DNA from: Phoebastria nigripes | Taxonomy: Eukaryota; Chordata; Aves; Procellariiformes; Diomedeidae | NCBI GenBank assembly: GCA_035582835.1 | Contig: JAYKAV010000311.1 | Coordinates: forward strand, 124,001 to 188,000 | DNA length: 64,000 nucleotides | Direction: 5' to 3' | Shown here: positions 36,417-48,700 of the stretch, piece after piece | Position numbering within the stretch: position 1 is the stretch's first letter | Layout: each line of letters opens with the position of its first letter | The notes under the pieces: generated by a model | The model's database searches: none | What the model was told of the DNA's origin: nothing | What the model saw: the letters and a program-made list of their open reading frames with translations, nothing else | Translations under genes and position numbers: made by a program

Positions 36417-39207
36417 AGGTTTGTCAGCTGGCTTCAGTTGTGCTAGATTCTGAGAATAATTTAGTATTTTCTTTGTCTTGGACTAATGTTAATGTTTTAA
36501 ACAAAAATAAGCAAAACCACAGAGGTTGTGTGGGAAAATGTTTTGATTTTTTTCCTGTCCCAAGAATCTCTTACATGTGTGTCATTCTTTTGATGTCACC
36601 TCTTGTTTAGATCTGTGTGTACAAGACCATTCGTTAGCAGTAGTTAGATTTGCCTGGCAGTGCTTTCAGTTTGGTGTCCACCTGCAGCATTATCTGTAGC
36701 ACATAGAAATTAGAGGAAGTCTGTCTTCTGGTGGGAGATGAGAAGAGAGACAAAAGCAAGCTGTTTGATGTTCAGTCCAGGTTATATGGAAATGATATTG
36801 GTAGGTTGGGAAAGGCTAAGGAAGGAGATGGTCCCTAACAGCACTTCAGAGGGTGCATGAGGCTGTAATTAGAAGATGCGTATCTGATTTTACATTGGCA
36901 ATAATGTAGTAAACTCCAGTAAAACTAAGAATAAGTCCAGTACCCAAGAGAATTTTTACCAATCTGCATCAGATCAGAAAATTTGCCTTCTAAAATTTCC
37001 TACGTCTACTTGTCAGGTAGTCGTTCACAACTAAATGATCATGTGAAGCATTAATGAAAATCCTCCTTCTATTTTCTGAATAGTATTGCTTTCTTAACTG
37101 TACAAAATTGCAGAACTTTGAGACCAAAACAGAAATGCAGCGCTTTGCGTTGACAGTAATGATCTCTGGAAGCTGTGCAACTTTGACACACAAAGGATGC
37201 TGTAATATGAATTGTTCTGTCAATATTTGAGCAAGGAAAGCAGTTTATTTATAAAGCCTTCATAGTAATATTTAACTGGTAATATCTACTTACTGTATCT
37301 TATTTTCTTCACAAGCTGTGGGTATATTCTTAGCATTCTAAAAACAATGGCTTTTCTGGCATTAATGGTTCCTCTATTTTGGCTCATTTATTTTTAAGGC
37401 AAAATATTTTTGATAAAATATACTGGAATTCAGCTGCTGCTTTTTTTTCTACCCCTGTGAATGCCAAGTTTATCATGGAAGGAGAGAATGTCTTGACTTT
37501 GCCTGGATTTTCTTATACTCTCAACAAACTTTTAAAGATGGTGAAATCAAAATAAACTAGAGAAGAGAAATTATACAAGGAGACCACAAACTCAGAGTGA
37601 AATTCATGGTGGTGTTCACTTTGCGTGTTTGCATAGAAAGGTTTTTTGTTCCCCCACCCCCAAAAAAAGACCAAACCCACTGGAAAACAAAACAAAACGA
37701 AAAAACACCACGTCTATAAATTAGAGTTATAGTCTTTTGAACCTATTGCTAATGTCTCCACGCCACAACTCTGCATTTTTCCAACTTGCCTTTCAGGGAT
37801 AAGTAAGTTTGTAGATGAGCTTTGTAGAGGAAGGTCAGCAAATTAGAGTGAGTTCTAGCAGTGGGTACCTTATCTTTCTCAGAAGAATTTGATGAGAGGC
37901 TGATGTTGTCTTCTCTAAGGTAATAGGATCCACTTCACAGAATACTTGGGTAAAACTTCCAGTTCATCCAGGCTACATAACAGTAATGATTCCCAAACTT
38001 GGTGTCCTCAGATATCATTGCTGCTACACATCTATCCTTTCTCCCACCATCTTCCTATAGCTCTCCCTTATTCCGTGAGCTGGGACTCAAAATCCTTGCT
38101 ATCACCAGTCTTACCCTCCTAACAAACACTTCTCCCTGCCATGCCAGTAATCCTAATCCCTCCCCATGTGAGTTGTACTTTTTATCAAAACCACATGCTC
38201 AGTTTGTACCTTGCTTTGGCTCTGTTCCTACGTCGGGAGCACTGGAGGGTTGTGATGGGTGGGTCCCTGCAGGCGCAATGAAGCATGGTGGAACGTGTAA
38301 GCCTGCGAACCAGGGACTAATGCTGCTGCTCGCTGTGACAAATAGCTTGTGATGGCTTGTCAGCGGTCACTGCAACTGTGAGTGCCATCGCCCAGTACAC
38401 AGCGAAGGCCCTCCACACAGCTAAATTGCTCCCTTTCCCCTTCCTCCCAGCAAAGGTATACTTGTCTGAAATGATTTGTGTGTCCCTGTGATACCAATTC
38501 CTTACTTCTCTTGCGGTGAGGTCACATTCAAAGCCTGTGGAAGTTAGTACGTGTCTATCTGCTCTTGTATGTTGCTGTCATGTACATGCAAATGTTTTAG
38601 TCATTCTAGCAAAGCCCTTCAGCCTTTGAGGATATTGCTGAGTAGTGTTACTCTAGGGACCTGGGGGAGATTAATTTTTTCCATCTACTGTGTTGTGTGG
38701 ATAGCGTGTAGGTTTTGGTTTCTAGAACCCAACTGAAGTTGAACACATTTAACACAAATTCCCCCTTCCTATCCTACACAAGTGTAGGTGTACATCCTCA
38801 AGTGGTCTCTTGACAATGTGCATGTATATAGCACCCTGGCTTTAAAGCCTTGCAGAGCTGATATACATAGAGATGGTCAGCACTGTACATTGTGGAGTTG
38901 ATGGAGGTGATGTACGTTGCATCATGTCTTAGGTAGATCTGAGATATTTTGTAAAATCTATTGCATTTTTTTCTCTTCAGGAATAAATAAAAAAACTTCT
39001 TTCCCAAGAAGTGAACAAATAATGTTTTTATATGATTTAAGTATTATTTTGTTCTGTATGTTACTCAAGCATGACAATTTCTTGTTAGCAAGAGAGCACA
39101 AAGTGTGAAATATAGATGTGAAATAGGCTATAGACCACTTGGATACAATTTCACATTTTAAAAACATTTATTGTCTGGTGTTGATAACATAAAAATGTGA
39201 ACAACGT

Positions 39208-39323
39208 GAGAAAACAAGATGGATTTTGTAGACTGAAAGGTAGCTTGAGAAAACAAGATGGATTTTGTAGACTGAAAGGTAGCTTGAGAAAACAAGATGG
39301 ATTTTGTAGACTGAAAGGTAGCT
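39208..39323 (+). repeat. 39-bp tandem repeat, 3 near-perfect copies
   Basis: Units at 39208-39246, 39247-39285 and 39286-39323 each begin GAGAAAACAAGATGG and end in GGTAGCTT (the third stops at GCT). I see no mismatch between units. The unit length is a multiple of three, so reading frames stay open across it on both strands, which explains repetitive peptides such as KQDGFCRLKGS. That does not imply coding. Confidence 0.97.
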
Positions 39324-40293
39324 ACCGTAATGATATCCATTTTGATAAGATTTATTGCTGCTTCCAGCATGAAGTTTAGTCTGCTAGCTACTTAAGGAAG
39401 GTTAAGGAGAAAATAAAGGTCAGCAGTTGCATTGAAATTTCTTGCGAATACGCAGCCTTAATATCAAGGACAACGGAAGGTGTTGTGGGAGGGAAACTGT
39501 CATAGTGGAGTAGTGTGGGAAAAGTGAATAAAAGACTATGGTGGTGAAGAGGCTTGTCTTGTAAGCTGCAAATTGTTTTATTTGCGGGGGATGGTGTAGC
39601 ATATCTCGTGTTAGCTATAAATACGTAGCAGCTAATATGAACTAAAAACCATCCTGAAGGCCACAGGGAAACTTGTAGTTCTCAGAAAACTTAGCAAGTC
39701 AAAATAAAACCTGAGGCTCTCCATAGTCTTGAGTTGCTGAGGGACTTATGAATATTAATAGATGTCTTTCATTGGGGTAGGACTTGCGGCAATTAAAAGA
39801 ACATCACTGCTGGAAGAAGCCCAGTGGATCATCTGTTCCTTCTGCATGGGACCTTGTCTATAAAGGTAAGTTTGGGGCTTGGGGCTTGTAAGTGAAAAAA
39901 ACAAAGCAGAAAAAAACATAATAGGTGCCTTATTCAGCATCTGTTAAGTTTTTACAGCTATGTTGTGTAGCCTAAGGCCCCAATTTACCTTTACAGATGA
40001 GGTCCATGCAAGAACATAGGTAATCTGACTGTGGCCTTGTCCTGACAGTGATGTCTTAAAGTTCCTTTCTTGAGAAGCCTTTAGGAAGAGGGGGAGGGGA
40101 AAAAAAAATCTGCTACCGCTTAGGGTGTTTGGAAGGCATATAACATGAACTGGGTAAGTATGGTTTCCATCTTACTTCATTGAAATGGAGAGGCTACAGT
40201 AATTTAAGCAATTAATAGATTTCAAATCAGGGAAATGGTTATTTTAAAACTGCCTTAATACATTCCTGTGACCTATTATTCTTTTTACTACAG

Positions 40294-40453
40294 GAGTAAA
40301 GATCAGCAGCCTGCTTGGTAAAAAGGGGAGCTTGGAGAAACTGCAGAGCTATTGGGAAGTGGGATCTTTCTTGGGGGCCAGTATGTTGGCTAATGACCAT
40401 TTAAGAGTGATCCAGGCTTCAGAAAAGCTGTTTAAGCTAAAGGCACCAGCATG
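40294..40453 (+). CDS. MAP3K5: MAP3K5 exon 9: TPR region
   Basis: GA after ACTACAG completes Gly456, followed by 52 residues from VKISSLLGKKGSLEKLQSYW through GASMLANDHLRVIQASEKLF to LKAPA, human 457-508. It ends with TG before GTAAGG, splitting Trp509. Differences from the human protein are mild (Ser for Asn in KKGS, Ser for Phe in EVGSF, Met for Val, Leu for Met). No ATG-started open frame covers this exon; it is identified purely by homology, splice signals and phase. Confidence 0.95.
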
Positions 40454-42606
40454 GTAAGGTGATAAACAAGATCACGTACATTGCTATGTATTAAAACATT
40501 GGACTCCTTCAGCTTTCACATTCGGCGTTGTATTTAGCTGACAGGAGATTGGTTCTGNTTTTTTAACAGATTTTGCTGTCTGTGTATTGTTTCACTGCAC
40601 TTTTACCCAGACAAGGGACTCTTCTTCCCCTTTTGCGCTTATTCAGGAACAGATTTGATACGGGTCTTTAATTTGATGTCTGAGAAGGGCAGATTCACCA
40701 TTGCCTCCAGGCTCTTCTGAGGGCAAAGGGGAAAGGAGGAGTTGCTTGTAGGCACCGTACTTTAGCGGTTACATTGCTGAAGAGAAGTGGTAGTGGCATG
40801 TGGGTCTAGTCCTAACTGCCTGAAAGTTTTTGGGAATGCAGACAGCTTGGCTAGAGAGGCATGGATATACCTTGGAATGCTGTGATGGTTATTGCACGTA
40901 CCAGCTGTTTTAGGAACTTGAACACAAATGAGCTATATGGTGCAAGTTGCATCTCATTATGATTGAGAAGAATGCAGATTAAAGTCCAATTAACAGAAAG
41001 GTTATAAATCTAGGGTTAAAGACCACCCTGTAGACTCAACATCTGTTATGCAAAGGCCAAGAGATGTGTGCTCTGACAGCAGGCTCCTGGCACCTGTTCT
41101 GCTTTGGATATAGGCAGCAAGTAAGGACCAGTCACCTACTCATCAAGGGCTGGGATCCTGTTAGCTGGGGAGAACCAAAACTCCTTTCTGACTAATAAAG
41201 TTGTCACTCTGCCAATTGAAAGAGTGTATATGTCGCAACCTATGTATTTCTGTCTTTTTATAAAGGCTGGAAAGTCTGTCTCCAAAAGCTGATCAGAGGG
41301 GAATGTATGTATGTGTGCTAAAATGTGGAAATGCTAAACTTCTATATTGACGTAACGTAGGAAACTGTCAAAATTGAGAACTCTAATTTTCTGATCAAAT
41401 ATTTTATCAATGCTGTTTACAGTGTATTTATCTGCAAGGTTTTCCATTTTTACTATGTGCATGTTTTACTGCACAGCTGGATAGCACTCTCTGGAAGTCT
41501 CCTGGTAGAGTTTTCTGGAGTTTATGAATGTCTGGTTGTCGGGATGTTATGTACCAGTGCCTTTGGGCTTTAAATCCATGGATTAAACTCTGAAAATACA
41601 GCATGCTCATTTGTGCTTCAGGAAGGATTTCTCCTGTGAGCAATTCCTTCCCAGCCTGTTGCCTGCTGTTCGGCAGAGCCCACTTGGTGCAAAGGGGAGT
41701 AGATATGGTACCTTAAGCCAGATATCCCCATGGCCTAAGAAGGATGATTGGAAAATGCACAGCTATGGAACTGTTCCCAAAAGGCCCTCTGAGTTTACAT
41801 TATACCTTCTTGTCCTAAACATGAAAACAAAGTTTCTATGAATAGTCTAATTGTGATAAGGTGGTAGCTGTGATAAATCCTCTTTAGGCATGTATATCTA
41901 ATTGCAGTAGTATTCATAAAAAATCGCATAAGATTATTTTTACAACTTTTTTCAAAAATGCCAAGAGAAAGTCATGTTATGAGGAGCCCCATAAACCAGC
42001 CCCGGAAAGTAGAACAGTAGAGAGAGGGATGAGCTGCATTTAGGGGAGACATTCAGCACTGCTGTTGTCCTTCCCTAGCAATGCCAAAAGGCTGCTTAGC
42101 GTAGCTGTTGTTGTCTTTATAGGATAATCAATTCCAGAAGCGTCATGTTTTAGAAACCTGTGTTAAACAACTGCCAATGCAGATACAATACACAAGACAG
42201 AACAGTGTAGAAAGTTAAACTAGCGGACTTTTCACCTGAGTTTTTATCTGAGGTTGGTCACTACTGAAACAAGTTTGACACGGGCTCAGTTTGGGCCGTA
42301 GGTAGAGGATTTAGCTATTTCATGAAGCTTTCATGGTTTAGGGTAGGAGACAGTATATGGGATCAGGAATATGTGCAGGAAGGAGTGTCCCAGAACTCAT
42401 TTGTATTTCACGTTACTAACATAGCAGCTACGTTTCCAGTTCTAAATGGGGAATTGCTATTATTAAAAGCAATCCTAGAGAACCAAGATCTTACTGGCTG
42501 CCTTGGTGTTGCAATGGTGAATGCTTCAGTTGTGATTAAAGGTAGAGACATTATTATTTACAAACTGTATTAAATTTACTATCTATATATGCTTGGATGA
42601 TCACAG
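40454..42606 (+). other. MAP3K5: MAP3K5 intron 9
   Basis: AT-rich intron without recognisable repeats, RNA genes or further exons. The 3' end reads GATCACAG with a poor pyrimidine tract, so exon 10 has a comparatively weak acceptor. Confidence 0.85.
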
Positions 42607-42760
42607 GTACCTGAAGTCTATTGTAGAGACTATTTTGATATATCAGCATTTTAAGAAACTGACTCCAGAACAACATACGGCCAAACAGGAACTTGTGGAC
42701 TTCTGGATGGACTTCCTTGTTGAAGCCACAAAGACAGATGTGTCTGTAGTTCGATTTCCA
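42607..42760 (+). CDS. MAP3K5: MAP3K5 exon 10: end of TPR region
   Basis: G completes Trp509, followed by 51 residues from YLKSIVETILIYQHFKKLTP through KQELVDFWMDFLVEATKTD to VVRFP, human 510-560. The donor is CCA|GTAAGT in phase 0. The KQELVDFWMDFLVEATKTDV stretch is nearly invariant in ASK family proteins. The acceptor lacks a good pyrimidine tract, and the donor is followed at once by a (GGT)n and then a T/GTTT-rich segment, so splicing may depend on enhancers. Homology leaves no doubt about the boundaries. Confidence 0.95.
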
Positions 42761-45659
42761 GTAAGTGGTGGTGGTGGTGTTTTTGTTTTGGGTTTTTTTG
42801 TTTGTTTGTTTGTGTTTTTTGTTTGGTTTTTTAAATAAATTGTGGCGTGAAGGAAATGAACACAAAACACTGCTTGTTTTTAGGTTGCCAGACAATAAAC
42901 TGCTTGTCCAGAAGAAATGTATTTGGCCTGCGTATTAGATTGATTGCACGTGGCTACAATGGGATTGCACAGTGTGTTCCATATGAAAGTAATGAGGAAA
43001 AAAGCCAAGATAGAACTTTGCTATTTAGTGTTTGCTACCAATGGGTATACTTCTAAAGCAAACCTTTACAGTGTATTCCAGGTGATAATATATTAACTAC
43101 ATTATGTTTTGGAGAACACATATTTAATTTCAGTCTCTTTCTAGCTCAGCAGGCTTTGCACACCCTACTGCCGATTAAGCCTGTGCTCTGTTAGAGGTTA
43201 AAAATCAGCCCAAGCAGTCAGAAATCTATTGTTCCAGCTACTAGACAATGTATTTCAACAACATTGCACTATAAATATATGTATACTTTTCTGATTTCTT
43301 CCACAGACATTTTGCTGAAAATTTTTATTAGATACCCTGGTGTTGTACAATGTCCTGAAAGTATACTGTAAAAAGATCTTTGTTCCCTGTATATATTAAC
43401 TACATATGTATGGGAAATAATGTCTTGGGTATCCCTTTTAGCTAACCATTAGCAAATACAGCTTTTTGTTTTAAATAGCGGTTGCTATTGTCTCCCAGAT
43501 ACTTGAAGTGCATCTTGGTTGTTTTGTACAGTTCTTTTGGCTTCCGTGTGTAGATGGGATGATAAACCATAAGGAAGACTCTAGTGTTGAACAGCACCAG
43601 CTTGAGGCAGTAAGGTGAAAGCAACATCAGACTCTCTAGGGAGTCTGGTTCTCCTTCTCCCAGGAGAATGGGCGTAAAGTTTTGCTGGGAAGCAAAAAAT
43701 ATTTTGAATCCGCTGTTTTTTGTAAAAGACAAGGCCATGTTCTCTTTAGATTTTGGATGATGAAATGGAGCAATTAGATACTTAAAATAGGCTCTGACTT
43801 ATAAAACTGTCCCAAGTCAAATGGTTTGGATTTTTATTAATATTGAGACAAACCAAACGCGATCATTGCGATAGCATGAGCCGAAAGACCACATAGTTTG
43901 ATTGTGTTGTACAGGAAACTATTTTGGTGTTGCAGACAGACATACATGATCTCTCATGGTACAAAAATTCTGTTTGTGCCTATTCAGAAGGAAGATCACA
44001 CCCATCAACAAAACGAAACATAGTAACTTTCTTTTCTCTCCCTTCTCCCAGATTCTTGCAAATAATTTATTCTAAAAGAAGTTGTTTGCAGATTTCCTAG
44101 TTGTGAATTGTTCTCAGAGCTTGAATTTAAGGACTTCACTGTCCGTCGGTACTAGCTTAGCTGTCAGTTACTGTCTTGTCTGGTAGCATCAGTGTCATCG
44201 TTCTCTCTTTGGCCTTTAGAGGAAGAAGTGACACAGCTTGTGGGTAACTTGCTATAGGCTGAAGACCTGAATTTGTGAAATGGTCTAAACCAGATTTTAG
44301 AAATTATAAGTGTCTGGAGCTGCCAAGTGACACATTTGAAATCCTACTGGTCATCATTTACAGAGTTAAATGCCTAGATACTTTTCAAAATTTGGCCTGG
44401 CTCTTCTGCCAGTGTATCTGTGTGCTCATTGACTCTGTAGGAGGTGACATGGTTTAGATTTGACTCTAAGCCATGGCCATTTCCAAGACTTTCTGCTTAG
44501 GTGTTTATGTACTTTTTTTAAATACATGTAGACCAAATTGCCCCAGTCAATCATTATTTCCTAAAACAATTCTTCGAACTCCAAAAATTTTCAAATGAGA
44601 AATTCTGTATCTTGGGTATTTTGAAGATGATGTTTGATTGGAGCATTTATGGGAGAGGGAAGGGCAGAAGAAAGGAAGGAGATTAGCAGTTTGATAACCA
44701 TCTTTAACTTAGTCCTATTTTATAAATGTCCTTCAGCTAAACACTTAGGGCTGGAAATCTTCCTATGCATGCTGCAGTGGAAGAGAGTAGCTATTTCTTG
44801 AATTAGTAACAATACTTTACATTCTGAAGAGTGAGAATACCGTCAACACAGGCAATACCAATTTGGTGTTTTAGACATCAGATTTTAACCACTGAAAATC
44901 TAAAATAAATAAATAGTTCTAATGAGAAACCACACTTCTTCAAATAGCCAAACTTTGTGGACTTTTTCCTTTAAAGCATGCTGGAAGCTTTAAAGATCTG
45001 GAAGTAATTCTGGCAGAACATTATTAAAGTGGCAGAGTGGCTGGCTTCATTTGCTAAGTGGTTATGTTAGACTAAATCTTGCTGCATTGCATCCCATCTC
45101 TTTTACATGATGGGTTCTAGTTTTTCTTTCACTTATTCCAGGAAGTTTTCTATAATCATCTTTAGCTGTCAGCCTCTTGCAGTGGTGCTTGTTGCTTTTG
45201 AGAAAGTCATTTGAACTGGTGGCTACAGTTCACAGTGGTCTAAATCAAAAGCAGTTCAGTCTAGCTCTAGGTTGATGTGTTTTTCTGATTTACCCAAATG
45301 CGCTTCTACCAAAAGATGATAAAGGTATACCATGAATCCTGTCCACGTGGGAGATGGACGTTCTTGAATGGCATTGCAAGAGAATGAATTGTGACAGAAA
45401 GATTTCAAAATCTGATAGTTCAGAGAAGTCATTTGGAGAAAACTAAATTAAAATTGGCTTTTTTTTTTTTTTTTTTTTTTAATCTTAAGTTACTGTCAGC
45501 CATACTAAACTAGCCCAGTACCTAAAATTTTACCTTTCATTCTGTTTCCCCTGTTTTTCCTGCTATGGTATGACTACAGAAATAGTTTTAACAGATTTTA
45601 ATACTTTTTAAAGTTCTACATATTTTGTCCTAATTCTTAAAAATTATTTTTTCTACAAG
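42761..45659 (+). other. MAP3K5: MAP3K5 intron 10
   Basis: Opens with GGTGGTGGTGGTG and a long GTTT/T-rich stretch to about 42840, and has a 22-nt poly-T at 45459-45480. Otherwise AT-rich unique sequence with no supported gene or mobile element. Confidence 0.85.
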
Positions 45660-45767
45660 GTTTTAATATTAGAACCAACAAAAATCTATCAGCCCTCATA
45701 TCTCTCAATCAACAGTGAAGCCGAGGAGAAGACTGTATCTATCTGGCATGTGCTGCCTGATGACAAG
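45660..45767 (+). CDS. MAP3K5: MAP3K5 exon 11: PH-like domain, first part
   Basis: Encodes 36 residues, VLILEPTKIYQPSYLSINSE to IWHVLPDDK, human 561-596. Both boundaries are phase 0 (acceptor TTTTTTCTACAAG, donor AAG|GTATAC). This begins the pleckstrin-homology-like domain of the central regulatory region, which in published structural work packs on the TPR array and supports kinase activation. Ser-Glu-Ala replaces Asn-Glu-Val after SIN, and Val replaces Ile before SIWH. Symmetric length of 108 nt. Confidence 0.95.
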
Positions 45768-48700
45768 GTATACCACAACGTTGTCTGTAGTTGTAACTTT
45801 TTTCACAATTTAAAAGTATGCATGGTACATAAGGCATATAACATGTAAACAGTTGCATCTAATGATGGATTCTGCAAAGGAGAAAAGTGTTTTAGTAACA
45901 CATGGGAAGATGCTGTGGACATAGGTTGCCATGCATTTTTAATTTTTTTTTTTTTTTTTTTTAATATGGCATTCTTAATTTTTCCTTTAAGTTTGTCCTG
46001 TTGTTCAATGGATCTTTTGTCTCCATCATTTTTTAAAATAACTTGCATCTTCTTTCAGGTTGTTTTAAATCAGTGTATAATATACAAGAAGTTTGTTGCT
46101 TAAGTTTTCATAAGTAATTTACTGTCATCATACAAATAATGTAGCATAAAATTACTTATACAAACAAAACTATCTTCTTCCTGTACTTGCAGTATTGCTT
46201 GTCAGCTGTGGTAAATACTCCTTTAATATAAAAGTAATAGAGACGGTGTCTTAGAATAGGAGCGGAATCAATCAAAAGCCAAAGAAGTGTTGGGCAGAAG
46301 GACAGATAGGTGCTCAGAAGGTCTAGAAATTGAAAAAGCTGGGAAGTCCATATGTCGAGGTGTGAGATAGCCAGACGTATTTGGAAAGGAGCTTAGAAAA
46401 TCTGGAGATGGAAGGGGAGAGGAAAACCTAGAATGGTTATTGCATTCTGAGATGCTTAGGAAGCAAAATGTTGGTAAAAGTGAAGACAGGAAGGACATCG
46501 TAGAACCTCAGAGAAGGATGGGAGCACAGAAACGTGGGGGGAATATATGAAGCGTGAATAGAGGCTGAGTCAGCTGGAGGCACAACACTGGAGATGGTGC
46601 AATTTGTAAGAACTAGCACTGTTCATTCTTCCGCTTGGCAGCGTTTTGTTTGCCTGCAGAATAGGACAGTGAAGACCTATTTTTCAGGTAATCCATCCTT
46701 CAGCTTTTGTACTTTTAGTCTGTTAAAGTAGAAGCATTTTTGCATGCAGAATATGTGAGGCTGTACTACTTAGAATTTTTGCTGTGAGTTCATGAGAAAA
46801 TGTAAACGGGCAGTGGCTGAAATAACATATTTAGAGCACAAACTGAAATGTTTGCCTAGACCGATGAATTTCTGTTTGTTTGTGGTTTATTCTGACTGAT
46901 GTTTCTCCAAGTAGGCTCAGCCTCTGAGAATAATATAAAAAATAAATTTATGCAATTCTTGGACAAAACCAAAATTTACCACACAGTAAATAATGATTTG
47001 TCAGTACTACAGAGTAAACCTTGCTATTGTAAAATATCTGTTCTGAAAGTATTTCTGTATTCAGAACTTAGTCTATTTACAAACTACTTGTACATGCTTT
47101 TTTTTTTTGGCTTTTTTGTAGGCTTTTTTGTGTGTGTATGTAGTTCACCTCCAAACAATACTTTCCATTCTGCTAAGTGGCTTATCTCTAGTATAAGAAG
47201 GAACATAGGACTAGAAGGAATTTTGTGGACTGTTGAGTCATGTTCACCTCTGTTGCAGACACTCTTGCCATGTAATGTTTCTCATAAAGTGATCAAGCTC
47301 TGTCTGAATGTAGGTGTCAGAGATGACCATTTGTGCTGGAAAGTGGTTTGAGAATGCCACTGCACCTCTAGAAAAGCCTAGATTGGAATACTGCTGGTGA
47401 AATAGAAGAGCGTTACTTTAAGTCTTCTAGCTTTCAGTCTGAATTTGTTTGTTGCCATTTCATACTCATCTGTTCTTTTGCTAACACAGTGTTTATGTTA
47501 AGTGGTTCCTTTCTCTCTCTGATGTTTACCTTACAGTATTTTTAAGGAGAATCCTGATATCTCTTAGTGTTTTGGGGTTTTTTTTTTGTTTGTTTGTTTG
47601 TTTGGTTTTTTTTTTTTCAGGCAAAACAAGTAGGCTTGGTGTACTGGCCACACATGGCATCTCATTGCCATGACTTCTTATATTCCAGTTTGAGTTAACC
47701 TTACTTGAGCATGCACAGTCATATTCCGTAAATGATATTTCATGGTGCATTCATGTATCTTTTAGCTGCTGGGATATTTTGCTTGATACTTTCAGCAATG
47801 GCCTTTTTCATAGCTGTGTCAGTTGACTGCCCAGACATCCTGTGACTGGGAGAAGGATTTGGATGTATTAGTCTGTAGCTGTTTGGTGTTCAGTAGGTAG
47901 CTATTTTGGCTTTGCAGAGTTTGTAACGTTTGCTTTGTAGCATCTTCTGTTATTGTAATCCTGTTATTCCGTTTTTAAAGTTTCCTTATAGTATGTTATA
48001 TCTCTTCTTTTTCTTTTTCCCTCCTTCCTGATTTGGGGAGTATATCTCTGTATTTTCTGCAGATTAGTGTTTTCCTATTTTTGCTGCCCTGGTGTTAATC
48101 AACAGCATTAGACAAGGTCAGTTTTAAATGCACTCCCTAGTACTTTTGCTCTGGCCAGAATCCTTACTGTGGTGAGCTTATTCAGTAGCCCAGGATCTGA
48201 CTGACGCTCAGTGCAGGCATCCTTGCCCTGCGAGCCGTAACACCCATCAAAAGAATGCAATGGGCAATTCGGTAGGTACCCCTTCAGCTGTGCAATTATA
48301 GTCTGTTGTTGCAAGTTTGTCAAAGTCCTTAGAATCCATCAGAGACCTTACAGGGAGAAAAGGGATGAGAAAAATCTGGAGACACCAGCTTCCTTTTCAG
48401 TTGGATATAACCAATATAATATTTGTCTTTGATAAGAGATTTTGTGAAGGAAATTGATGTATTGTCAGCCCACTGCAAAGAGGAAGACTCTTACTTTGAT
48501 CCTTACCAGGGTGAAAACAGGCATTTTAGGGGCTGGTTAACAAGCAAAGACCACCTATCCCTACTGCAAGGGCAGGTTAGACAGCTGGGTTTGGAAACTG
48601 CTTCAACATCCAATTTCAATCTACCTACCATAGGTCTGTCAGAGCTTTACCAGCTCATGCTTCAGATTTCAGTTCATTTTGGCTCATAAATTGATGGTTT

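Larger units (their letters stand above)
33686..40293 (+). other. MAP3K5: MAP3K5 intron 8
   Basis: A 6.6-kb intron holding two antisense CR1 copies (34162-34362 and 35625-36416), a 270-N assembly gap inside the second (35875-36144), and a 39-bp tandem triplication (39208-39323). It ends TTTTTACTACAG. Nothing else supported; an open frame near 38000-38350 shows no recognisable protein. Confidence 0.85.

Noticed and set aside
37999..38352. 117-codon open frame in intron 8
   Set aside because: Low-information Ser/Pro/Leu-rich sequence with no recognised domain and no matching splice signals or phase for MAP3K5.
39197..39379. Peptide repeats (KQDGFCRLKGSLR) suggesting a repeat protein or effector
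   Set aside because: They arise from a 39-bp DNA tandem repeat of length divisible by three in the middle of an intron. Both strands are open, and nothing marks a gene.
46899..47351. 150-codon open frame in intron 11
   Set aside because: It overlaps T-rich simple sequence and a probable CR1-like remnant. The predicted peptide has no known motif, so it is likely fortuitous.
48423..48689. Open frame of 88 codons with balanced amino-acid composition in intron 11 (CKEEDSYFDPYQGENRHF...)
   Set aside because: It starts at TTG with no in-frame ATG near the start and lacks a convincing acceptor or donor. It has no family I recognise and its length is within chance for 64 kb in six frames. A protein search and RNA-seq would settle it.
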